From contig CALIAZ010000024.1 in the NCBI GenBank assembly GCA_938045565.1, positions 1-9,953 of the forward strand: a stretch of 9,953 nucleotides of DNA. Reading direction: 5' to 3'. Each line of letters opens with the position of its first letter. The stretch's first letter is position 1. Source of the DNA: an uncultured Atopobium sp. Its GTDB lineage: Bacteria; Actinomycetota; Coriobacteriia; Coriobacteriales; Atopobiaceae. Positions 1 to 7,093 of this stretch are shown piece after piece. Made by a program: the position numbers and the translations under genes. The notes beneath the pieces were generated by a model that did no database searches, was not told the DNA's origin, and saw only the letters and a list, made by a program, of their open reading frames with translations.

Positions 1-182
1 CTCTTCCAACGCTTGACCTTGATGATGAAACAGCAAATGCGTACGGCTTCAATGAGCATTCTCACGATTATGAGGAAGATGAAGAAGAGCATGAGCACGA
101 AGAGTTTGGCGACATCAATGATCTTGATGATGAGCTTCTTGAGGAGCTTGGCCAGGATGAGGAGCCTTTCTTAAGGTTCTAG
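1..182 (+). CDS. C-terminal end of an unidentified protein with an acidic, His-containing tail (5' end outside window)
   Basis: The frame whose codons begin at base 3 is open from the window edge to a TAG at 180-182 and gives the last 59 residues of a protein. The stretch is dominated by Asp and Glu, with a patch EEDEEEHEHEEF preceded by HSHD, and it ends in PFLRF. No catalytic motif, membrane segment or domain is visible, so the protein cannot be identified. The composition fits a disordered acidic tail, and the His/Glu patch could bind divalent metal, but that is only inference. It is the only convincing plus-strand gene in the window and converges on the ATPase gene. The clean acidic composition and sensible codons support it as real. 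Confidence 0.7.
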   Translation, partial: LPTLDLDDETANAYGFNEHSHDYEEDEEEHEHEEFGDINDLDDELLEELGQDEEPFLRF

Positions 183-238
183 ATGCCTGCAGTGCCAAGC
201 GCCGGGCAAGTTCTAGCCGCTGCCGGAATTCTAGACGC
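183..238. other. Convergent intergenic gap with an imperfect inverted repeat
   Basis: These 56 bases separate the stops of two converging genes. An imperfect inverted repeat, CCGGGCA (202-208) against TGCCGG (221-226), could form a short bulged hairpin. No T-run follows it on either strand, so it is not a convincing intrinsic terminator. The hexamer TTCTAG occurs three times here (177-182, 211-216, 229-234), the first ending in the upstream stop codon. No gene is supported in this gap. Confidence 0.3.
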
Positions 239-1723
239 CTATTCCGCCGACCACACCCACGAGTTTGCAAAGAACTCTGAGGTTGGCTCTGTCAGAGAGA
301 TATGACCATCAAAAACTAGAGAAACGTTATCAGCAACGCTCGATATCAACTGCATGTCATGCGTTGCTACTAGTATGGTCGTGCCTTCTGCTTGTGCGTA
401 AAAGAGCAGGTTAATAACGGCTTCTTTGGTCGGAGCATCCAGACCCTTTGTGGGCTCGTCAAGAATGAGCAGACGCGGCTTTGTGAGCATCACTTTTACC
501 AGCGCCAAAAGTTGCTGCTGTCCGCCAGACAAGTCGTATGGATGAGAAGACATAAGCTTCTGATATGTTGTGCGAGCAAGAAGTTCCGAAGCTTTCAGAA
601 GGTCTTGAATGTCCTGGTCAGAATAGGCGCCGCTTTGCTGCCACTGGGTAAGCTCCTCGCCCACACTTTGGCAGGTAAAGAGCAGCTCAGGATTTTGCGG
701 AATATACCCCTGGGACTGTTGAAGCTGGTTGTAGACGTGGCCTCTCCTTGAACAAAGAATACCTGCTGCAAGCTTTAACAGCGTTGACTTACCAGAGCCG
801 TTGCCGCCTACGAGCGCACGAATTTCTCGCCCTGTGACCTCAAGTGAGCACTTGTTGAGCACCAGTTGCTCGCTCTGAGGATACGCAAACGTCACGGCGC
901 TGAACTCAATCACGGGCGTGTTGTCGGCCACAGTGGATGCTTGGTTGGGCGCTGAGCTGCGAGGACAGAGCGTCTGGCGAGAAGAGCTGTCTGCTTGGAG
1001 TGCATCGGGTTTCTCGCCGTCGAGGCAGATGCGGGTATCTACGAGGTGCTCGAACGCGGTGACGTCGTGGGTGGCAACAAGCACGGCAACGTTGAGCTCA
1101 CGCGCGACGCGCTCCAGGAGCGCGGTGAAGTTCTTCTGCGCAAACGGATCCAGCTGCGAGGTTGGCTCATCCAGCAAGAGCAGCTTTGGACGCATGACAA
1201 GCGCTGCAGCAAGGGCAACAAGCTGCTGTTCTCCACCAGAAAGCTCGTTGCAACGTTTATGCAAGAGCGATTCCATGCCAAAGAAACTGACCGTCTCAAA
1301 AATACGGCGGCGCATCTCTTTCTCAGAAACACCTCGATTTTCCAGGCCAAAAGCAAGTTCTTTAAGAGGTGTCTCGCACACCAGTGCACTCGAGGCAGCT
1401 TGTGGCACAAAAGCAATGGTATCCACAGACTGCACCTGCGTCATTGTAGAAACCTCTTGTCCACAAACGATAATGGAACCGTCTTGTTTACCCTGAGGCG
1501 CAATCTCGGGCTTAATGAGGCTTAAGATAGTTGACTTGCCTGAACCAGTTGGTCCAAACAAAAGGCTAATTTGACCTGCATAAACTTTGCAGGAAAAATC
1601 CTCTATGACCTTGCTGTTTGGAGCTAGAGCATATGCAAACGAGAGATTCTGAATAGCAAGAACTACTTCTTCCCTATTTGAAGATGTAGATAAATTCTGC
1701 TGGTAGGAAAGGTACTCGCTCAT
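239..1723 (-). CDS. Fused double ATPase of an ECF-type ABC transporter (EcfA-EcfA' in one chain)
   Basis: This 494-residue cytoplasmic protein hydrolyses ATP to drive an energy-coupling-factor importer. It holds two complete nucleotide-binding domains. Half 1 has Walker A GPTGSGKS (57-64), Q-loop FVPQ (Q108), signature LSGGEQQ (161-167), Walker B LLLLDEP (181-187) and switch ATHD (H219). Half 2 has GGNGSGKS (306-313), YIPQ (Q343), LSGGQQQ (398-404), LLILDEP (418-424) and ATHD (H455). A Ser-rich linker of about 30 residues joins them. Both halves keep all catalytic residues. The family more often has two separate ATPase subunits, but CbiO/YkoD-like fusions are known. The ATG at 1721-1723 is chosen because it overlaps the T-component stop as ATGA and has GGGAG eight bases upstream. 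An upstream ATG at 1738 would add five residues but has no such site. The substrate cannot be read from this subunit. Confidence 0.93.
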   Translation of the reverse strand: MSEYLSYQQNLSTSSNREEVVLAIQNLSFAYALAPNSKVIEDFSCKVYAGQISLLFGPTGSGKSTILSLIKPEIAPQGKQDGSIIVCGQEVSTMTQVQSVDTIAFVPQAASSALVCETPLKELAFGLENRGVSEKEMRRRIFETVSFFGMESLLHKRCNELSGGEQQLVALAAALVMRPKLLLLDEPTSQLDPFAQKNFTALLERVARELNVAVLVATHDVTAFEHLVDTRICLDGEKPDALQADSSSRQTLCPRSSAPNQASTVADNTPVIEFSAVTFAYPQSEQLVLNKCSLEVTGREIRALVGGNGSGKSTLLKLAAGILCSRRGHVYNQLQQSQGYIPQNPELLFTCQSVGEELTQWQQSGAYSDQDIQDLLKASELLARTTYQKLMSSHPYDLSGGQQQLLALVKVMLTKPRLLILDEPTKGLDAPTKEAVINLLFYAQAEGTTILVATHDMQLISSVADNVSLVFDGHISLTEPTSEFFANSWVWSAE

Positions 1724-2652
1724 ACAGACTGCTCCCATAAGACGGCATCAAGGCGCACAAAAACTACTGGTAAGGCGGCAAATAACACCAGCCCCATATA
1801 CCAAAAACTCAGTTGAAACGTTGGCATAATGGGGTAAAACTGCCAAGCTTGGACAAGCATATACAAAGAAGTTGCTGCTACAACGCCTAAGAAAGCAAAC
1901 GACAACAGCGCCAGGGTGTCGTAGGCGTCAAGCACCTGGGTGTTCCATCTGCTTCTGCGTACTGTCATTCCCCAGCCTCGAGACACAATGGACTGAAACG
2001 TACTTATCGACTTCTCAAGCGTGCTCATACACACTGCGTTGATTGTGCTGGCTGTCTGCACAATAGCTTTTCTCGCACTCAGAAAACGGCGTTGACCTGG
2101 AAAACGGCTTTGCAGATGAGACTGCGTTGCAAAATCACACGCCTTAGCTGCGGTGTTTGCCGACTGAATTTGTTGCGCCACTGTAAGGTCAGAAAGCAAC
2201 TGTGGCATAAGCTGCACAGAAAGGCTCAAGACCAGTTGCAGCCCTGGAAAACGCACACTTGAGCACTGTAACAACTCGAGCGGAGACACCACCACAAACA
2301 GGCACTCAAGCCAGCTCAACGTGCTTACAAGTACCAGACCCGAAGTAGCTCCGTACACAAAACTCTCTGCGTACAGCTGTGTGTGCCCAAAAGAATACAA
2401 AACAGTAGACCCAGATGCCGAGAAAAACGGATTGATAACTGTCATCAATACAATAATGGGGACATACCAAACAAGTTGTCTAACGGCATGTTTAATGTCA
2501 AATAGCTGAACTATGCAGGCCTCAGCGCCTACAAAAGCAATCAGCGCGCAAAGAGGCTGAAAGGAAAAAGCAGCAAGCACAACCTCGCATCCAAACAGCG
2601 CAATCGTAGCAAGTGGATGCAGGCGAGAAAAACTTGTGCGTGCAGGATTCAT
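1720..2652 (-). CDS. ecfT: ECF transporter transmembrane (T) component, EcfT/CbiQ family
   Basis: This 310-residue integral membrane protein should couple the ATPase to a substrate-binding S component in an energy-coupling-factor importer. Hydrophobic segments lie at about 13-50, 60-77, 96-123, 245-270 and 281-300. Between the third and fourth is a long amphipathic cytoplasmic stretch (about 125-235), the coupling helices of the family. The second coupling motif is recognisable as SRG at 224-226 (family: ARG). The place where the first ARG motif is expected, in AQQIQSANTAAKACDF (159-174), has no Arg-Gly, so that motif looks degenerate. Several EcfT proteins are about 265 residues, so this one is on the long side. 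Its ATG overlaps the upstream stop by one base (TAATG), with GGTGA four bases upstream at 2657-2661. It overlaps the ATPase by four bases, which makes these two an ECF pair. The family call is strong; substrate is unknown. Confidence 0.85.
   Translation of the reverse strand: MNPARTSFSRLHPLATIALFGCEVVLAAFSFQPLCALIAFVGAEACIVQLFDIKHAVRQLVWYVPIIVLMTVINPFFSASGSTVLYSFGHTQLYAESFVYGATSGLVLVSTLSWLECLFVVVSPLELLQCSSVRFPGLQLVLSLSVQLMPQLLSDLTVAQQIQSANTAAKACDFATQSHLQSRFPGQRRFLSARKAIVQTASTINAVCMSTLEKSISTFQSIVSRGWGMTVRRSRWNTQVLDAYDTLALLSFAFLGVVAATSLYMLVQAWQFYPIMPTFQLSFWYMGLVLFAALPVVFVRLDAVLWEQSV
1732..1736 (-). promoter_or_regulatory. Ribosome-binding site that decides the ATPase start
   Basis: GGGAG on the minus strand lies eight bases before the ATG at 1721-1723 and inside the end of the T-component gene. 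It supports translation from that ATG, in the ATGA overlap, over the in-frame ATG at 1738. Confidence 0.7.
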
Positions 2653-3308
2653 TAGTTCACCGCGTTAACGTATGTCCAAACAACCGAATCGCCGTCGTGC
2701 AGTACATATGCGTCTGACGTGTAGTTAGGCTGGACACCGTTAACCGAGTATACCCAGCCGCTCTGCGGACCATGATCACGCTCTGCAAGTCCGTTAATTG
2801 CTGCAACATACATGCCAAACGATGTACTACGGGCATTTACCCCAGCGCCACTTGCAAGCAACGCGTCATAGACAGAAGTACCTTCTTGCACCTGAAGATT
2901 CACAGTAAACGAAGGTCCCTTTGCAGCGGATCCATCAACCGTAACACTTACAGAAAGCGCGCCATTCTCTTTACGAGGAGCAGCTACCGCGTTTGTTGAG
3001 GTACCAGAGTTAGAAGGCTCCGACGTGTTCTGATTTGAAGAATCTTGTGTTTTAGACGCATCAGCATTTGATTGAGCGTCTGAAGTAGAACTTCCTTGCG
3101 ACTGTGTCGTCTGAGAGTCTGTTTGAGTGCCAGAAGCACCTGCTACTGTCTGGCCCTGCGCGGCAGGCGCCTCCTGAGCAGAAGTGCTTGAAGTGGGCGC
3201 AAAGAAATACTGCACGAGTGTCCATGCAAAGAAAAGCATGAACAAAAGAGACACAATTGATGCTGCCAAATAGAGAATCCGTTTGGATTCTCTTGTGAGC
3301 TTAACCAC
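2652..3308 (-). CDS. Membrane-anchored extracellular protein with a C-terminal DUF4430 (transcobalamin-like) domain
   Basis: This 218-residue protein has a basic N-terminus (KLTRESKR), one strongly hydrophobic helix (about 11-36) and a Ser/Thr/Gln/Asn-rich linker (about 38-110). The C-terminal domain (about 118-215) contains SVYDALLASG, the INGLAERDHG segment, SGWVYSVNG and DGDSVVWTYV. That is the DUF4430 pattern, also found as the C-terminal domain of animal intrinsic factor and transcobalamin. There is no lipobox Cys and no clear cleavage site, so it is probably an N-in, C-out anchored protein with the ligand domain held a short distance outside. The start is GTG (3306-3308), overlapping the upstream stop by one base, with AGGTGA at 3313-3318. 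Its place between the large surface protein and the ECF T component suggests it passes a ligand to the importer. A corrinoid ligand is inference; DUF4430 also occurs in adhesion-like proteins. Confidence 0.85.
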   Translation of the reverse strand: MVKLTRESKRILYLAASIVSLLFMLFFAWTLVQYFFAPTSSTSAQEAPAAQGQTVAGASGTQTDSQTTQSQGSSTSDAQSNADASKTQDSSNQNTSEPSNSGTSTNAVAAPRKENGALSVSVTVDGSAAKGPSFTVNLQVQEGTSVYDALLASGAGVNARSTSFGMYVAAINGLAERDHGPQSGWVYSVNGVQPNYTSDAYVLHDGDSVVWTYVNAVN

Positions 3309-6300
3309 TATCTCACCTGGCCTCGGCCATTGGAAACATGGTGAATTGCAGCGGTTTCTTTCTTAAGCAACGCTACGAACACTGCAAGGACTGCGCCAGA
3401 AGCAAAGAAACCAAAGATGCTCAAAAGCGGGATGGTAGGCGCAGAGGACACCTGCTGTGGAGCAGCGGCCTGCTTGTTTGAGTATTCAGTAGGTGGAAGT
3501 TGTTTCTCATCAGAGTTGGTGTCTGCAGTCTTGTTCTCAGATGGAGCCTTTGTAACCTCCTCACCTGTGCTCGTAGAGGTGGTAGAGGAAGTTTCATGTG
3601 CAGCTGGAGATGAAGGATCTTGAGCTGGTACATTCGTAGACGTTGTGTCTGTCCTGCTGAAAATATCTCCAGATGGATGGGTATTGTTGCCAGAAGGTTT
3701 CTGATTAATAAGCGAGAAGAGCGTGCCAGAGTCGTTAGTGTAGTAAAGGTTGCCCTCAAAGTCTGCAATAACCGACGACGTGGTGTAGTTCTGATGGTCT
3801 TTATCAGGAGTGTAAATCTGAGCTGCTTGGCCAGAGCCCAGCTTGTAGACCCATACACCACCAGGTAGACCGTTTACGGTGAAGTACGCATAGGTGCCGT
3901 TTTGCTGCACAGAAACAAGAGGCGTGCTCTGAGACTTACCCTTTCCAGCACGAGCCTGGTCAGTCACCGTAAAGGTGTCCAGAGAAATGACGGAGATTGT
4001 TCCGTAGCCCTCAGCATCAACGCCGTTAACAAAGACGTTAGAGCCGCTGATTGTTGGCGTAGAGGTAGACTCAGCTGCAAATTTGACGTGCTTCTCCTCA
4101 ACAAGAGAAGAACCATTTCTTCTAATCAGATGCAGCGTGCCGTCATTTCTAGTTACCGCAAGGTAGGTTCCGTTGCCATTTTGATCAACGGAGACAGGAA
4201 CAATACCTGCGCGGATTGGTGAGCCAAGATTAAGCTCAGCCTCAATAGCACCAGTTGCTCCGCTAATGAGCCTGACTGAAGAGGACTCGTCACCAATCAT
4301 AAAGTCAGAGCCAGAGGCAGCAGCACCAGACCAGTAATAGCCCGACGCCTGACCAGAGGTAGCACCAGGTGTATTTGCAGGCTGCGCGTTCTGCTTCCAG
4401 CGAAGCGCACCAGTTGTAGCGTCAACAGCAACCATGTAGCCACCAGCTGCGTCAAATCCGCTCATCTTAGTAAACTCAGCCAAGATGGTGCCGTTATTAA
4501 CCGTCAGGCTAGAAACAGACTGCAAGGCATTGGTGGTATCCAGCGGCTCTGTCTTCCAGATGCACTCCATAGTTGTTGCCGAGAATGCGGTAAGGCATCC
4601 ATCATCAGTAGCAACAACAATCATGCCATTAACGTACAGAGGACGTGCAAAGTACGAGACCTTGGAGCCAATCTGTGCCTCAGCAATAAGGCTACCTGTT
4701 GCAGCGTCAACTGCTTTGAGAGTAGAACCGCTCACGTAATAGACAGTGTCTTTAACAATGACCTGGTCAGAAACAAATCCAGGTGCATTCTGAGTTCCTT
4801 CAGTCACACTCCAACGAAGAGCTGCAGAGTTAATTGGAGTGCTCTGCGTAGTAGTGGAACCGTTTCCGCTACCAAAACCGCTCCAAGATGCCTCGTAGTT
4901 AGGGTGCTCGGCAAATGGATTGATAACCAGCTCATTTTGAGGAGTTGGAATAGAGCTATCCTGACCACCATATGTCCAAGTAATAGTAGTGTTTTCGTCC
5001 AAGGTAACATTGTTTGCCATCTTGTCCGAAAGTTGACCGTTCACAAAGAACTGCCACCACTTATAGGCGCCATCTACCTGTGCTGTTGCAAGTGTAAGTC
5101 CCTGTGCAGGAGACGTGATAGAAGACAGATAACCGCCTGCTGCATCATAGGTTAGGCCGTTATTCTTCAGGTAGTCATACGTTACCTTGTCAGCAGTTGT
5201 ACCCTTACGAACCTCAATAGTCTGGGTAGGAGCCCAGTGCTGAGGCTTGCCGTCTTTATCAAGACCCACCACAGAAAGGGTAACGGAAACAAGTTGACTT
5301 GAATCTGGGTCTTCCTCTACAGATTGAACGCCCTTCTCGCCCGCCACGGTAAAGGTGGCAAAGACCTTCTGATTAGTAAGGGCTTGGAACTGCTCGTTGT
5401 CTGGATACAAGCTTGCATAGCGAGAATAACGTGCACTTGAAAGAAGCGCCGAAACCGTAACAGACGTGTTGTACTCAGGAGTCTGTGAGAGAACAAGATT
5501 CTCGTTCTGAATGATTGTTGGCTGAGAAGAGCTGTACGTGCGCGCCTGATCAGCAGGACCCATTGGATCGTATGTTGGGAACTCTGAAGGCACAATACCA
5601 CTTGCGGTCTTATCGGTGTTGTTAACATCATAAGACCAGGTCAAAGAGCCGTCTGCAGCACGATAGAATTTATTTGGTGTAGCCAGAGACTCAGAAACGC
5701 TGTCTTGTTTATTCTGCTGACCAGAAGGAGTAGCAAGTGCATCCCAGAAATGAGCCTTTGAATCATTCATCAAAGCAAGCTCTGCATCAATGTCAGCCTG
5801 ATTGAGCGGGCTTACTGTAACCGTAAGAGTCTTAGAGACTGATACCTCGGGATTTTCTTTATCGGTAACGGTCAAAGTGATGTCTACCTGCTGCGCGGAA
5901 GCAGAAGGTAGAGGCTGGTACACCGTTCCTCTATAGCCATTGAACGTAATAGCAGCATTAGAGGAAGTGTACGTAAATTGATAGCGCTTTCCGTCCAGGC
6001 CAAAGTTCTTTGGTGTAGGCATCTGCAGATCGTCTGCAACCGCTTGGGCATTAATTGAGTGATTGGTATACACATCTTTAATGCTTGATGCCGAGAAACG
6101 CCTGTTAATTCGCCTCAACAGATTATTTTGTGCATCGGTAATAGCCGAAGAATCGCCGGGAACCGTTATGGTAAAGGTTTTCTGATAGCTTGTCTGAGGA
6201 GCATCGGAGCTGCTCAAAGAAACATTTGCAGTCAGCGTGACCTGCTTGTCACGAATACCGCGGGTAACTGTTGCCTTATACGACTCAGTACCATATCCAT

Positions 6301-7093
6301 CAACGCGAACGACAGAGGTATCTGAGCTAGTCCAAGTGACCTTAGACCATGAAAGTTGGTTTCCATCTGCGGAAATAAGCTTATGTGGAAGGGTAAAGTC
6401 TGAAGTTACAGAAGATTCATTTTGTCCTGCCGCGTATGATGGCGCAAGGTTTTGGGATACGCCAGCAAGTTGTGCCTGAGATTTTGCCTCATCCCAAGGA
6501 ATTAAAACGTTACAGGTATATTGAACGGTCTTTCCATCTTTGGAAAGTTCAAAGGTAACTTTTGCCTGTCGCAAAACAAGGGTGCTTCTCTGATTAGTAA
6601 AACCAGCCGCATCCATCCAGAAGTACTCAATAGAGCCGTTAGTTACAAGATCAGTAGAAATACCTGCATGAGCATATGAAGCTGTCGAAGACATCTGAAC
6701 CGATGCCACTCTAACGTTAACCTCTCCAGCACCAATGCGACGCAGCTCTTCTGCAACCATGGTGTTGAGGTTAGTATCTACACCATAGCGAGGTTTTGGC
6801 TTATAGAAGGAATTGTTCAGTGTTTCTACTGCCTGGTCCAGTGTTTTGTGTAGGTAGTCAGTCTCATTTGTAGTTGCTGTAACACCACTACCCGTCTCTT
6901 CAGAGGTTGTGGTTGCACCAGTTGTAACTTCCGCCCTGCTAGAAGTATTGTCCTGATCAGTAAGAGCATTCTCTGCTGAGGAGGTTGCAGTAGTAGTGGT
7001 CAACTCCCCCGCTGCTTCTGCGAATGCAGGAGCTGGTAAGAGCGCAAACACTAAAAGTATGGAGAAAAGGCTATTGAGCGCCTTTTTAAACAT
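3308..7093 (-). CDS. Large anchored surface protein: Ig-like domains, DUF4430 domain, PQQ-type beta-propeller
   Basis: A 1261-residue exported protein. Residues 1-25 are a signal peptide (basic start, hydrophobic core, AFA before Glu26). Next come a Thr/Ser-rich stretch (26-80) and a region of Ig-like beta units, with features such as VTWTSSDTSVVRVDGYG near 252-268 and FTYTSSNAAITF near 373-384. Each unit ends in a hydrophobic TVTV-like strand. A DUF4430 domain spans about 601-708 (YDYLKNNGL, WWQFFVNG, ENTTITWTYG). A PQQ/WD-like beta-propeller spans about 755-1130, with blade motifs such as LKAVDAATGSLIAEAQIG and MVAVDATTGALRWKQ. A Ser/Thr/Pro stalk (1131-1218) leads to one C-terminal membrane helix (about 1221-1244) and a basic tail. 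There is no sortase LPXTG signal at the anchor and no lipobox. The ATG at 7091-7093 is chosen: GGAAGGA lies nine bases upstream and the signal peptide starts directly. ATG 7102 abuts that site, and TTG 7111 would lie upstream of it. It overlaps lgt by eight bases. Role inferred: outer ligand capture or surface binding. Confidence 0.85.
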   Translation of the reverse strand: MFKKALNSLFSILLVFALLPAPAFAEAAGELTTTTATSSAENALTDQDNTSSRAEVTTGATTTSEETGSGVTATTNETDYLHKTLDQAVETLNNSFYKPKPRYGVDTNLNTMVAEELRRIGAGEVNVRVASVQMSSTASYAHAGISTDLVTNGSIEYFWMDAAGFTNQRSTLVLRQAKVTFELSKDGKTVQYTCNVLIPWDEAKSQAQLAGVSQNLAPSYAAGQNESSVTSDFTLPHKLISADGNQLSWSKVTWTSSDTSVVRVDGYGTESYKATVTRGIRDKQVTLTANVSLSSSDAPQTSYQKTFTITVPGDSSAITDAQNNLLRRINRRFSASSIKDVYTNHSINAQAVADDLQMPTPKNFGLDGKRYQFTYTSSNAAITFNGYRGTVYQPLPSASAQQVDITLTVTDKENPEVSVSKTLTVTVSPLNQADIDAELALMNDSKAHFWDALATPSGQQNKQDSVSESLATPNKFYRAADGSLTWSYDVNNTDKTASGIVPSEFPTYDPMGPADQARTYSSSQPTIIQNENLVLSQTPEYNTSVTVSALLSSARYSRYASLYPDNEQFQALTNQKVFATFTVAGEKGVQSVEEDPDSSQLVSVTLSVVGLDKDGKPQHWAPTQTIEVRKGTTADKVTYDYLKNNGLTYDAAGGYLSSITSPAQGLTLATAQVDGAYKWWQFFVNGQLSDKMANNVTLDENTTITWTYGGQDSSIPTPQNELVINPFAEHPNYEASWSGFGSGNGSTTTQSTPINSAALRWSVTEGTQNAPGFVSDQVIVKDTVYYVSGSTLKAVDAATGSLIAEAQIGSKVSYFARPLYVNGMIVVATDDGCLTAFSATTMECIWKTEPLDTTNALQSVSSLTVNNGTILAEFTKMSGFDAAGGYMVAVDATTGALRWKQNAQPANTPGATSGQASGYYWSGAAASGSDFMIGDESSSVRLISGATGAIEAELNLGSPIRAGIVPVSVDQNGNGTYLAVTRNDGTLHLIRRNGSSLVEEKHVKFAAESTSTPTISGSNVFVNGVDAEGYGTISVISLDTFTVTDQARAGKGKSQSTPLVSVQQNGTYAYFTVNGLPGGVWVYKLGSGQAAQIYTPDKDHQNYTTSSVIADFEGNLYYTNDSGTLFSLINQKPSGNNTHPSGDIFSRTDTTSTNVPAQDPSSPAAHETSSTTSTSTGEEVTKAPSENKTADTNSDEKQLPPTEYSNKQAAAPQQVSSAPTIPLLSIFGFFASGAVLAVFVALLKKETAAIHHVSNGRGQVR

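Noticed and set aside
183..305. Small plus-strand frame of 40 codons beginning just after the first gene
   Set aside because: It overlaps the conserved-frame 3' end of the ATPase gene on the other strand, has no ribosome-binding site and no recognisable content.
918..1525. Long open plus-strand frames opposite the ATPase gene
   Set aside because: They run antisense to conserved ABC motifs, have no recognisable domain, and are rich in Ser, Arg and Cys as expected of shadow frames.
239..1738. Longer ATPase start at the ATG at 1738
   Set aside because: It has no ribosome-binding site; the GGGAG site lies inside that extension and serves the ATG at 1723.
3458..3490. LPPTE as a sortase signal in the large surface protein
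   Set aside because: It lacks the Gly of LPXTG and lies about 20 residues before the membrane helix inside the stalk, not directly ahead of it.
2652..7093. Surface proteins as Lgt-modified lipoproteins, suggested by the neighbouring lgt gene
   Set aside because: Neither N-terminal region contains a lipobox Cys.
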